Source of the DNA: Saccharopolyspora gloriosae | GTDB taxonomy: Bacteria > Actinomycetota > Actinomycetes > Mycobacteriales > Pseudonocardiaceae | Assembly (NCBI RefSeq): GCF_014203325.1 | Contig: NZ_JACHIV010000001.1 | Location: forward strand, 6,139,501 to 6,203,500 | Reading direction: 5' to 3' | Length of the DNA: 64,000 nt | Shown: piece after piece, positions 19,799-27,849 of the stretch | How the letters are laid out: each line of letters begins with the position of its first letter | Numbering within the stretch: the first letter of the stretch is position 1 | Translations under genes and position numbers: made by a program | Notes under the pieces: generated by a model | Database searches by the model: none | What the model was told of the DNA's origin: nothing | Seen by the model: only the letters and a program-made list of their open reading frames with translations

Positions 19799-20557
19799 TC
19801 AGCGGGGTTGGTGGCCGAGGGCGGTGGAGACGTCCATGGCGGCGGCGCGGACTCGGTCGCCGAACTCGCGCAACCGGGTCATGTCGTGCTCCAGGGCGAG
19901 CGTCGAGACGCTTACTCCGCCGACGACGGCACCGGAGTGGTCGCGCACGCAGGCGCCGGTGCAGCGCACGCCGAGCTCGTTCTCCCCGTCGTCGAGCGCG
20001 TACCCGGCGGCCCGGACCTCGTCGAGCTGCGCGTGCAGCTCGCGCTGGGTGGTCAGCGAGTTCGCGGTGCGCGCGGGCAGGTCACCGGCACCGATGAGCT
20101 CCCCGACGGCGTCGGCGGGCAGTTCCGCCAGCACCGCTTTGCCGATGGCGCTGGTGTGCCACGGCAAGTGCATGCCGATCCGCGAGCCCATCCGGTACGG
20201 CTTGTCCGGCTCGACCTTGTGCACGTACAGCAGCTCACCGCCGAAACGCATCGCGAAGTGCACGGTGCAGCCGGTGTCGTCGCGCAGCCGCACCAGCGCC
20301 GGATCGGCCTGCGCGGCCGGATCGAAGCGGTAGAGCACCTTTCCCGCCAGCGCGAGCACCCGGTCCCCGGTGCGGTAGCCGGTGTCGTCGCTGTGCGCGA
20401 AACCGGTCTCCACCAGCACCTGCAGCAGCCGGTGCACGGTCGACTTGGGCAGGCCGGTGGCGGCGGCGAGCTCGGTGACGCGGCCGTGGTCGGCGAGCGC
20501 TTCGAGCACGCGCAGCGCCTTGCGGACCGCGCCCGGCCCTTCGGTGGTGCTGGTCAC
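19799..20557 (-). CDS. IclR-family transcriptional regulator (probable kdu regulator)
   Basis: The 252-residue protein has an N-terminal winged helix-turn-helix (VTELAAATGLPKSTVHRLL, about 27-45) and the C-terminal IclR effector domain (about 80-250, with SAIGKAVLAELP and the terminal GVSVSTL strand). The GTG start overlaps the kduD stop by four bases (GTGA), so it is translated with kduD and kduI. IclR proteins such as KdgR respond to uronate breakdown products; control of this operon and of the divergent permease is the likely role, by inference from context. Confidence 0.88.
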   Translation of the reverse strand: MTSTTEGPGAVRKALRVLEALADHGRVTELAAATGLPKSTVHRLLQVLVETGFAHSDDTGYRTGDRVLALAGKVLYRFDPAAQADPALVRLRDDTGCTVHFAMRFGGELLYVHKVEPDKPYRMGSRIGMHLPWHTSAIGKAVLAELPADAVGELIGAGDLPARTANSLTTQRELHAQLDEVRAAGYALDDGENELGVRCTGACVRDHSGAVVGGVSVSTLALEHDMTRLREFGDRVRAAAMDVSTALGHQPR

Positions 20558-21312
20558 CGGGCCATCCAACCACCGTCGACGACGAGGACGTGCCCGTTGA
20601 CGTAGTTCGACGCGTCCGAGGCCAGGAACACCGCGGCCCCGGTGAGGTCGTCCGGTTCGCCCCAGCGCCCGGCGGGGATGCGTCCGCGCAGCTCCGGCTC
20701 GCGCTGCTCGTCGGCCTGCAGCACGGCGGTCTGATCGGTCCGGATGTAGCCGGGCGCGATGGCGTTGACCTGCACCCCGCTCGACGCCCACTCGTTGGCG
20801 AGCGCCTTGGTGAGCCCGGTGACCGCGTGCTTGGCCGCCGCGTACGCGGGCACCCGGACGCCGCCTTGGAACGACAGCAGCGAAGCGATGTTGATGATCT
20901 TCCCGTGCCCGCGGGCCAGCATCCGCTCCCCGGCGAGCCTGCTGAGCAGGAACACCGCGTCGAGGTCCACGTCGAGCACTCGCCGCCAATCCGCGTAGGA
21001 CACCTCGGCGGCGGGTTCCCGGTGGATGATCCCGGCGTTGTTGACCAGCACGTCGACCTGCCGCTCGGCGAACGCCGCGCGCAGCCGCTGCTCGGCCGCC
21101 GCCGGGTCCGCGAGGTCGACGCCGACGGCCTCGGCCTCGGCACCGCGCCGGCGCACCTGCTCGGTCACCTCGTCGAGCGTGCCCTCGCGCCCCAGCAGGA
21201 CCAGACCGGCACCGGCTCCGGCGAGTCCTAGGGCGATCGCCCGGCCGATCCCGGTGCGCGCACCCGTGACGAGCGCGGTCCGCCCGCGCAGCGAGAACAG
21301 TTCAGCGCTCAT
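20554..21312 (-). CDS. kduD: 2-dehydro-3-deoxy-D-gluconate 5-dehydrogenase-like SDR
   Basis: This 252-residue classical short-chain dehydrogenase has TGARTGIG (16-23), NNAG (91-94), and the catalytic Ser144, Tyr157 and Lys161. It is placed with kduI in the pathway that converts 4-deoxy-L-threo-5-hexosulose-uronate to 2-keto-3-deoxygluconate. KduD identity rests on the neighbour and overall resemblance; SDR substrate calls from sequence alone are weak. The kinase (kdgK) and aldolase for the next steps are not in the window. Confidence 0.82.
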   Translation of the reverse strand: MSAELFSLRGRTALVTGARTGIGRAIALGLAGAGAGLVLLGREGTLDEVTEQVRRRGAEAEAVGVDLADPAAAEQRLRAAFAERQVDVLVNNAGIIHREPAAEVSYADWRRVLDVDLDAVFLLSRLAGERMLARGHGKIINIASLLSFQGGVRVPAYAAAKHAVTGLTKALANEWASSGVQVNAIAPGYIRTDQTAVLQADEQREPELRGRIPAGRWGEPDDLTGAAVFLASDASNYVNGHVLVVDGGWMAR

Positions 21313-21320
21313 GCCCACCC

Positions 21321-22142
21321 CTACCGCAGTTCCGCGACGGCCACGTGGTCCATGTCGTCGAACGACTGGTTCTCCCCGGCCATCGCCCACACGAAACCGT
21401 ACCGGTGCGTACCGGCTCCACTGTGGACGGACCAGCTGGGCGAGATCACCGCCTGCTCGTCGCCCACCACCAGGTGCCGGGTCTCGCCGGGCTCGCCCAG
21501 CAGGTGCAGCACCCGGTGCTCGGCGGGCAGGTCGAAGTACAGGTAGCACTCGGTGCGCCGGTCGTGGGTGTGGGCGGGCATGGTGTTCCAGACGCTGCCC
21601 TCGGCGAGTTCGGTGACGCCCATGACCAGCTGGTCCGAGGCGATTCCCGCCGGGTGCACGTACTTGCGCAGCTCGCGCACGTTCGCGGTGACCTGCGCGC
21701 CGAGCCGCGCGGGTTCGGTGTCGGCGTGCCGCGCGACCCGCGTCGGATGCGCCGCGTGCGCGGGAGCGGAGACCAGGTAGAACCGCGTGCCGTCGCCGCG
21801 GAACGCCACCTCGCGGGTGCCTGCTCCGACGTACAGGCAGTCGCGGTGCTCCAGGCGGTGCTCGGTGCCGTCGGCGATGACGGTGCCCGGCCCGCCGAGC
21901 GCGATCACGCCGAGTTCGCGGCGCTCGCAGAAGAACTCGCCGCGCAGCGCGGGTTCCGCGGTCAGCTCCAGCACCTGCCCCGGCCCGGGAACGGCACCGC
22001 CGAGCACCACCCGGTCCTGGTGCGAGTGCACGGTGCGGATCTCGCCGGGCGCGAACAGGTCGGGCACCAGGTAGTGGGCGCGCAGCGCGTCGGTGTCGAA
22101 GCCGGGCACCTGGTCGGGGTGCGTGGCGTGCCGGTTCTCCAT
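21321..22142 (-). CDS. kduI: 5-dehydro-4-deoxy-D-glucuronate isomerase
   Basis: The 273-residue cupin isomerises 5-keto-4-deoxyuronate to 2,5-diketo-3-deoxygluconate in pectin or glycosaminoglycan breakdown. The zinc ligands line up with E. coli KduI at a constant offset of five: His191, His193, Glu198 (PAHTHDRRTECYLYFDL) and His240. The C-terminal GFVWAMAGENQ segment is also typical. It is first in the kduI-kduD-iclR operon and is divergent from the permease gene. Confidence 0.93.
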   Translation of the reverse strand: MENRHATHPDQVPGFDTDALRAHYLVPDLFAPGEIRTVHSHQDRVVLGGAVPGPGQVLELTAEPALRGEFFCERRELGVIALGGPGTVIADGTEHRLEHRDCLYVGAGTREVAFRGDGTRFYLVSAPAHAAHPTRVARHADTEPARLGAQVTANVRELRKYVHPAGIASDQLVMGVTELAEGSVWNTMPAHTHDRRTECYLYFDLPAEHRVLHLLGEPGETRHLVVGDEQAVISPSWSVHSGAGTHRYGFVWAMAGENQSFDDMDHVAVAELR

Positions 22143-22248
22143 GCGGAGCCTCCTCGTTCAGGACCGGGCGGACCGGCCGTTCGCCGGGAATTGGGCCGGG
22201 CGGCCGATAGCCAGTCGACGGTGATCGGGGTCACCATGGCCGTCACCG

Positions 22249-22296
22249 AATATGGAACCCCGTTCTGCTTTTCGGAACAACCCGCCGTTCGGCGGG
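22249..22296. promoter_or_regulatory. Putative IclR operator and leader hairpin upstream of permease
   Basis: GAAC-CCC-GTTC (22255-22265) followed by CGGAAC (22274-22279) has the GAAC/GTTC dyad style of IclR-family operators. A CCCGCC-GTTC-GGCGGG hairpin (22281-22296) lies just before the permease ribosome site. Assigning the operator to the neighbouring IclR protein is inference. Confidence 0.35.
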
Positions 22297-22311
22297 TCTG
22301 TGGAGGTCACC

Positions 22312-23997
22312 GTGCCGCCCTACCACCAGAGCCCCGATCCCACCGGCTCCCTGCTGCTGTCCGCGCTGCTCGCGCTGCTGCCCCTGGTCACGCTGCTGTT
22401 CCTGCTCGGCGGACTGCGTTGGAAAGCGCACTGGGCCGGGCTGGCGACCCTCGGCGTGGCGCTCGTCGTCGCCGTCGCGGGCTACGACATGCCACCGCTG
22501 CTCGCGCTCGACGCCGGGCTGTACGGCATGGCGCAGAGCCTGCTGCTCATCCTCTGGCTCACCTTCAACGCCATCTGGATCTACAACCTGACCGTGCACA
22601 GTGGACACTTCGCGGTGCTGCGCCGGGCGTTCGGCACGCTCGGCGAGGACATCCGGGTGCAGTCCATCGTCATCGCCTTCTGCTTCGGCGCACTGCTCGA
22701 AGCGCTCGCCGGCGGCGGCGGACCGGTCGCGATCTGCGCGGTCATGCTCATCGCGCTCGGCGTCTCCCCGCTCAAGGCCGCCGCGCTGGCGCTGGTCGCC
22801 GACACCGCGCCCGTCGCGTTCGGCGGCATGGGCAACCCGATCACCGTGCTCGGCGAGGTCACCGGCCTGCCCGCCGCGGAATTCGGCGCGGTCGCCGGGC
22901 GCCAGGTATCGGTGCTCGCCGTCGTCGTCCCGTTCGTGCTGCTGCTCGTCGCCGACGGGCGCCGCGGCGTGCGGCAGGCGTGGCCCGCCGCGCTGGTCGG
23001 CGGGATCTCGTTCGCCGCAGCGCAATTCCTCACCTCGAACTACCTGTCGTACCAGCTCGCGGACATCGTGGCGGCGATCGTGTCCGCCGGTGCGATCCTG
23101 CTGCTGCTCCGGGTGTGGCGCCCCGGCGAACCGGTCACGGCGGCGCTGCTCCCCGACGACCGGGACGCAGACGCGTCCGGCGCTCCGGCGCCCACCGAAC
23201 CCGCGGCGCTCACCACGACCGCCCGCCCGCAGGCCGAAACGTCCGCGCCCGCAACGGATTCCCGCGCCGAAACGCTGCGCGCCTTCGCCCCCTACGCGAT
23301 CATCGTGCTGGTCTTCGCGCTCGCGCAGTTCGACTCCGTGAAAGCACCGCTGAAAACGCTGACCTGGAGCTTCGACTGGCCCGGTCTCACCGTGCTCACG
23401 GCCGCCGGCACTCCCGTGGACACCGAGTACGAGTTCGCCATCGGCTCCGCCACCGGGACCCTGCTCCTGCTGTCCGGCCTGCTGGCGCTGCCGTTCCTGC
23501 GGGTGCGCCCGAAGGACGCCGTGCTCGTCTACGGCCGGACGCTGCGGCAGTTCGGCTGGGCCATCCTCGCGATCCTCGCCGTGTTCGCGCTGTCCTACGT
23601 GATGAACCTGTCCGGGCAGATCACCACGCTCGGCGTCTGGCTCGCGGGCACCGGGGCGTTCTTCGCGTTCCTCTCGCCCGTCGTGGGCTGGTTCGGCGTC
23701 ACCATCACCGGCACCGACGCGGGTGCGAACGCGCTGTTCGGCGGCCTGCAGACCACCGCCGCCCAGCAGATCGGCGCGGACCCGGTGCTGCTGGGCGCGG
23801 CGAACTCCTCCGGCGGCGTGATGGCGAAGATGATCTCGCCGCAGAACCTGGCGATCGGCACCGCGGCGGTGGGACTGGTCGGACGCGAAGGCGAGCTGTT
23901 CCGCCGCGTCTTCGGCTGGAGCCTCCTGCTCCTGCTCCTCATGTGCACCCTGGTCTACCTGCAGTCGACCCCGGTACTGAGCTGGATGCTCCCTTGA
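22312..23997 (+). CDS. L-lactate permease (LctP)-family transporter
   Basis: This is a 561-residue integral membrane protein with 12 or more hydrophobic segments. It contains the LctP-family stretch GALLEALAGGGGPVAI, GGMGNPITVLG and the C-terminal SPVVGWFGVTITGTDAGAN region, in which glycine-rich re-entrant segments bind small hydroxycarboxylates. A GTG at 22312 was chosen because GGAGGT lies 4 nt upstream; a longer frame from 22252 lacks a site. Being divergent from kduI, it may import an acidic sugar derivative or lactate; the true substrate is open. Confidence 0.82.
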   Translation: MPPYHQSPDPTGSLLLSALLALLPLVTLLFLLGGLRWKAHWAGLATLGVALVVAVAGYDMPPLLALDAGLYGMAQSLLLILWLTFNAIWIYNLTVHSGHFAVLRRAFGTLGEDIRVQSIVIAFCFGALLEALAGGGGPVAICAVMLIALGVSPLKAAALALVADTAPVAFGGMGNPITVLGEVTGLPAAEFGAVAGRQVSVLAVVVPFVLLLVADGRRGVRQAWPAALVGGISFAAAQFLTSNYLSYQLADIVAAIVSAGAILLLLRVWRPGEPVTAALLPDDRDADASGAPAPTEPAALTTTARPQAETSAPATDSRAETLRAFAPYAIIVLVFALAQFDSVKAPLKTLTWSFDWPGLTVLTAAGTPVDTEYEFAIGSATGTLLLLSGLLALPFLRVRPKDAVLVYGRTLRQFGWAILAILAVFALSYVMNLSGQITTLGVWLAGTGAFFAFLSPVVGWFGVTITGTDAGANALFGGLQTTAAQQIGADPVLLGAANSSGGVMAKMISPQNLAIGTAAVGLVGREGELFRRVFGWSLLLLLLMCTLVYLQSTPVLSWMLP

Positions 23998-24028
23998 GCG
24001 CCTGCCCTTGATCTCGACCTGCGCAGGG

Positions 24029-24080
24029 GGCGGGTGGCGGGTTCTCAGTGGCTTCGCCGCTGACAAGACAACGACAAATA
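24029..24080. repeat. Dispersed repeat, partial copy 4
   Basis: GCGGGTTCTCAG here is the exact complement of the outer right border of the other copies, and it is followed by the second-hairpin module TCAGTGGC-TTC-GCCGCTGA and ACAAGAC. The long three-tier hairpin is missing, so this is a solo or deleted copy. Confidence 0.65.
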
Positions 24081-24127
24081 CCCCCGCTCACCTGGAAAAG
24101 ACACGGGCGCCGAGAACGAGCCTGAGG

Positions 24128-24180
24128 GGAGTGAACGGACTGTTCGTCCGGTCTGATCGGACGAACGGTCCGTTCACTCC
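24128..24180. terminator. 23-bp inverted repeat between permease and exported-protein genes
   Basis: Arms 24128-24150 and 24158-24180 pair with one mismatch around a 7-nt loop. It sits between two converging genes, so a bidirectional terminator is the simplest reading; the GTGAACGGACNGTTCGTC-like internal symmetry could also bind a dimeric protein. Confidence 0.65.
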
Positions 24181-24281
24181 GCGCTCCACCCTGCCGTCGG
24201 CGGCGTCCTCCCCCAATTCGGGGTAGGGGGACGACACCGCCGCACCGCAGATCATCGTCGCCGCGCGGTGATCTCGCCGGA

Positions 24282-25799
24282 TCACTGCTGCCGGCGCGGC
24301 ACCGCGGCGACGAGCACGCCGCCGAGCAGCAGCAGACCGGTTCCGGTCCAGAACAGCGGAATCGTGTAGTACGCGCCGCTCGTCTTCGCCAGCGGCGGGG
24401 CGGCGGCACCCTGCGCGGGCGGCGCCGGTGCGGGCTGCTGCTGCGCGGGAACCTCGCACACCACGCCGCCTTCCGGCGCTCCCGCCCGAGCCGTCTGCTC
24501 GCCGAAGGTCACGTGGGCCAGCGCCGCGTCGGGCATGCCGAGCGCGGTCCCGGGCAGCAGCTTCAGGTCGAACAACCGCGCACCCGCCCGCATTTCGGTG
24601 CCCTGCGCCTCCTCGGTGAGTTCACCGATGCTCAGCCGCAGCACGCCGATGTCGAGCACGCGCTCGTTGAGCGCGGGCCCCACGACCGGCAGCTCGCCGG
24701 GCGCGCCCGGCAGCCCGATCGGCAGGTCCGCCGTCGGATTCGCCGCGTCGATCACCACGAGCTCCCGGCCGCCCTGCGACACCCGCAGCACCGGAGCCTC
24801 GTAATCCACAGTGGACGTTTCGGGGTCGCCCGTGGCGGTGACCGTCAACTTCGGCTCGCTCACCACGTCCACGCGCAGTTCCTGCGGAGTGCCCGACAGC
24901 AGCCGCACGCTCGCCAGCTGCATCGCCGACGTCGCCCGCACCGCCTTGCCCGCCGAACCCGGCACGTCGACGAGTTCGATGCGGGACTGCGCGCGCACCG
25001 CGTCCGGCACGTTCAGCAACGATCCCGCGCCCGATTCCGTCGGCGCACCACCGGAAAGCAGCCCGCCGAGCCGCGCGAGCGACCCCGGCATCTCCCCGGC
25101 GAGCGCCGCCTCCGGGGCGTCCCGCTGCTCCGCGGGCAGCAGCTCGGAGACCTGTTGCGGCCCGTCCGGCAACGCGGGCAGCACGTTCACCGCGGACAGG
25201 CTCCCCAGCGAACTGCTCGCCTCCGAGATCGGCGACACGCACGGACCGAGCCGGTCGTCCCACCGCGCGTGCGCGCTCCCCTCCAGCAGACCGAGCTTCA
25301 CCAGCGCATCAGCGGGCGACGCGGGCGGCCGCACCCCGGTCACCGTCGGCTCCGCGTGGTCCGGCACCGCCGTCTGCACCACCGACGCACCCGGAACCTG
25401 CGGCGAATACCCGCCGATCGCGGCACCGAACGGCGCGGCCTCGGCGGTCGCCCGCTCGTGCGCCAGGTACGCGCCGGAGTCGGCCTTCGACTTCGCCAAC
25501 CCCAGGCCGAGCTCGATCAGCGACTGCTTGCGCAACGCGTCCTCGTAGGCCGGATCGTCGAAGATGCTCTCCCCCGGAACCGTTCCCGGCAGCACCCGCA
25601 CCACGCCGATCCCGGTGCCCACCTCCGCGGAGATCGGCCCCGGCTGCACCGGCACCTCCAGCGCGGGTGGCTGATCCGGGTCCACCGGCGTCGGCACCGG
25701 GGTGGTCTGCGCGAACGCGGCGGGCATCCCCAACCCTGCGACGGCCAGCGACACCGTCGTCACCGCGGTGAAACGACGCAGCGGTCGAACTGATCGCAT
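24282..25799 (-). CDS. Exported, C-terminally membrane-anchored protein of unknown function
   Basis: The 505-residue protein starts MRSVRPLRRF with a signal peptide ending near AAFAQT. It has a C-terminal Pro/Ala spacer, a membrane helix (PLFWTGTGLLLLGGVLVAAV) and a short basic tail, so it is displayed on the outer face. The body is acidic and rich in Leu, Pro and Ala, with two cysteines far apart. The ATG at 25797-25799 has GGAGGG 7 nt upstream. I do not recognise a catalytic motif. Actinobacteria often have one such choice-of-anchor-like protein beside this tRNA, but I cannot name it. Confidence 0.7.
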   Translation of the reverse strand: MRSVRPLRRFTAVTTVSLAVAGLGMPAAFAQTTPVPTPVDPDQPPALEVPVQPGPISAEVGTGIGVVRVLPGTVPGESIFDDPAYEDALRKQSLIELGLGLAKSKADSGAYLAHERATAEAAPFGAAIGGYSPQVPGASVVQTAVPDHAEPTVTGVRPPASPADALVKLGLLEGSAHARWDDRLGPCVSPISEASSSLGSLSAVNVLPALPDGPQQVSELLPAEQRDAPEAALAGEMPGSLARLGGLLSGGAPTESGAGSLLNVPDAVRAQSRIELVDVPGSAGKAVRATSAMQLASVRLLSGTPQELRVDVVSEPKLTVTATGDPETSTVDYEAPVLRVSQGGRELVVIDAANPTADLPIGLPGAPGELPVVGPALNERVLDIGVLRLSIGELTEEAQGTEMRAGARLFDLKLLPGTALGMPDAALAHVTFGEQTARAGAPEGGVVCEVPAQQQPAPAPPAQGAAAPPLAKTSGAYYTIPLFWTGTGLLLLGGVLVAAVPRRQQ

Positions 25800-25962
25800 C
25801 CGTATGCCCTCCATCGGCACATCGGTGACGAGCGTCACCGCACATATCAACGACGGCCCCCCGTCCAGGTGACGCTGATCTTCGCCGCAACCGGTGACGC
25901 CGCACACCGGCAACCCCTCCGCCGGACGCCCCCACCGGACCCGCTACACTCGTCCCCGCAAC

Positions 25963-26036
25963 GCCGCCTTAGCTCAGTCGGCCAGAGCGACGCACTCGTA
26001 ATGCGTAGGTCAAGGGTTCGATTCCCTTAGGCGGCT
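25963..26036 (+). tRNA. tRNA-Thr (anticodon CGT)
   Basis: A complete 74-nt cloverleaf: acceptor GCCGCCT/AGGCGGC with discriminator T, a D-arm with AGCTCAGTCGG, anticodon loop CTCGTAA (anticodon CGT, Thr ACG), and a T-arm with GGGTTCGATTCCC. The 3' CCA is not encoded. It stands alone, without neighbouring tRNA genes. Confidence 0.96.
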
Positions 26037-26043
26037 CGCTGAG

Positions 26044-26078
26044 AAGACCGCAGGTTCACTCCGGTGACCTGCGGTCTT
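26044..26078 (+). terminator. Terminator of tRNA-Thr
   Basis: AAGACCGCAGGT and its exact complement form a 12-bp stem ending in TTTCTCG, 8 bp downstream of the tRNA. Confidence 0.8.
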
Positions 26079-26849
26079 TCTCGTTCGGCACCCGCATCCG
26101 CGGTGAGGGCCGCTCGCCGCCGGGCCCATCCGAACATCATCCGCGCACCGGGCCGCGCTCGATTCCGGAGAACCCGAATCACACCCGGAACCACTCGGGG
26201 AATTTCGAACGCCTTCCCGCGGGGCGACCGGCCACTACCGCGCGCGCAACCACCCGACGATTTCCGGAACGACACCGAAGTACCGAACTGAACTGCTGCA
26301 ACGCCGTTCTGACCCGAAAATCGCGACACCTCGGAACCAGCCGGAGACCACAATTTTCCCGAGTTTCGAACTCCGCCGTCCGATCGCCCATCCACGCATT
26401 TCGAAAATCGATTCGCGGCACCGTTCGCACACCGAACCGGCGGACCGGATCGACGAATCCCACCTCCACGGCCGAGCCGTTCGCGACCGCTCGCGGCACC
26501 ACCACCCCCACCGGACATCCCTCTCCCCACCCGGCCCACTGCACCCCGGACGCCCCTATAGCAGAGGGATCGCTGGGCTGATCGTGGCCCACGTGATTGG
26601 GCCGGACGGACGCGCTGCCACAGTGGAGAACCCCGATCCGGGGCGAGTAGTCGCGGCGACTGAGCACTTGCGCCATCGACTGTTATCACTGGCAGGTTTC
26701 GACGAAGATGCCTCGCGGTCGACCTGCGGTGATCACAAGGCGTAACAGGGTGTAGGCCGAACAGCCCATTCAGCTATCACCCGACCGGTCGATTGTCGTC
26801 GTACTTGGGGAACTACTTCGATCACAGTGACGCCGGAAGGATCGATGTG
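26079..26849. other. Gene-poor stretch downstream of tRNA-Thr
   Basis: About 770 bp with no convincing gene. G+C looks lower than in the flanks, with many TTTCGAA-like and AATTTTCC-like patches. Open frames of 165-220 residues on the minus strand lack ribosome sites and actinobacterial codon bias and are rejected. It may hold promoter or regulatory sequence for the DUF4231-like gene, or be the remnant of an integrated element at the tRNA 3' end; no duplicated tRNA 3' end was found. Confidence 0.45.
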
Positions 26850-27683
26850 ATGGAGCGTTGGGACGCGGGCACGGGCATCATTGGGGGCGGGGTCATCGCC
26901 GGGGAAACCCAACCGCAGGACTGGGAGCGCCGAATCAGCGAGCTGTCCGAACAGCTCTACCGAGCGCGACTGCTGCAACGACTTCTACTGATCTGGGCCT
27001 ATCCGGGGAACGTGGCCCTCACCGGGCTCTCGATCTCCGGGATCGTGCTGCTCACGCCCCCGATAGCGGTATCGGTGGCGGCGGTGGCGATACCCGTCGG
27101 CTCGGTCGCGGTATCGGCGCGCACCGCCTACCGGCACCACTTCGCGGTGCGCTCGGTGGCCGCGGAGCTGCGCGAGTTCGAGCGAGCGCACCGCGAGCAC
27201 CAGCTCGACGAGTGGAACGCCGGCGACCTGCTCGGCATGCGCAAGCGCTACCGGGCCGAGCTGCCGGACGTGATCGAGCGGTACCGCACCGAAGCAGGCA
27301 GCCACCGCTGGAAGGACCAGCTGCTGCAGACGGTGGTCATCTCCGGATCCATCATCAGCGCCACCGTCACCGCGGCCTCGGCCGCCGTCGTCGGCGCGCG
27401 CTGGGCCGCGGTGGCCATGAGCCTGCTGGTGGCGGTCGCGGCGGCGTTCGGCGGCTACTCGAAGTACCGGGAACGCGCCGCGAGCCTGCAGCAGACGGCC
27501 GATGTGCTGGAACGCGAATACCATTCGGTCGAATTACGGGCCGGGCGCTACAGCCGGTTCGACGACGAGAGCGACGCGTACGCCGAATTCGCCGACACCG
27601 TCGAGTCGTTGCGCGAAGAACAAGCCAAGCGCCAACAACACCTCAACCAGTCCGTGGACGTCACTTCCATCGTCGGACAGTAA
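26850..27683 (+). CDS. DUF4231-like membrane protein
   Basis: The protein of about 277 residues has two pairs of membrane helices (about 53-85 and 163-200) separated by a charged helical segment, then a terminal amphipathic helix. The second half, with HRWKDQLLQ, SATVTAAS, and a GGYSKYRERAASLQQTADVLE stretch (quoted in part as YSKYRERAASLQQTAD) followed by EREYHSVELRAGRY, resembles DUF4231 proteins. These have been grouped with SLATT-type two-helix effectors predicted to form pores in conflict systems. ATG 26850 has GGAAGG upstream; GTG 26847 is possible. No partner nucleotidyl-transferase or sensor gene lies nearby, so a defence role is unproven. Confidence 0.7.
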   Translation: MERWDAGTGIIGGGVIAGETQPQDWERRISELSEQLYRARLLQRLLLIWAYPGNVALTGLSISGIVLLTPPIAVSVAAVAIPVGSVAVSARTAYRHHFAVRSVAAELREFERAHREHQLDEWNAGDLLGMRKRYRAELPDVIERYRTEAGSHRWKDQLLQTVVISGSIISATVTAASAAVVGARWAAVAMSLLVAVAAAFGGYSKYRERAASLQQTADVLEREYHSVELRAGRYSRFDDESDAYAEFADTVESLREEQAKRQQHLNQSVDVTSIVGQ

Positions 27684-27849
27684 TTCCAAGATCACCCCAC
27701 TCACACGAACGTGTCGCCCGCCGGTCACTCCGCACACTGCCAGTCGATAATCCGCGGCTGTCGTGATCGCTGATTAGTGGCCGGTCCCGGCTCCGTACGC
27801 TGCGACCTCTGGCGCACAGGTGAGCGCCTGTGCAGAGAGGAGCAAGGCG

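Noticed and set aside
26179-26676. 165-codon minus-strand frame after tRNA-Thr
   Set aside because: No ribosome site, atypical codon use and no recognisable motif.
25963-26850. An integrated phage or plasmid at tRNA-Thr
   Set aside because: No integrase, excisionase or repeated tRNA 3' end is found in the window; only the gene-poor stretch hints at past insertion.
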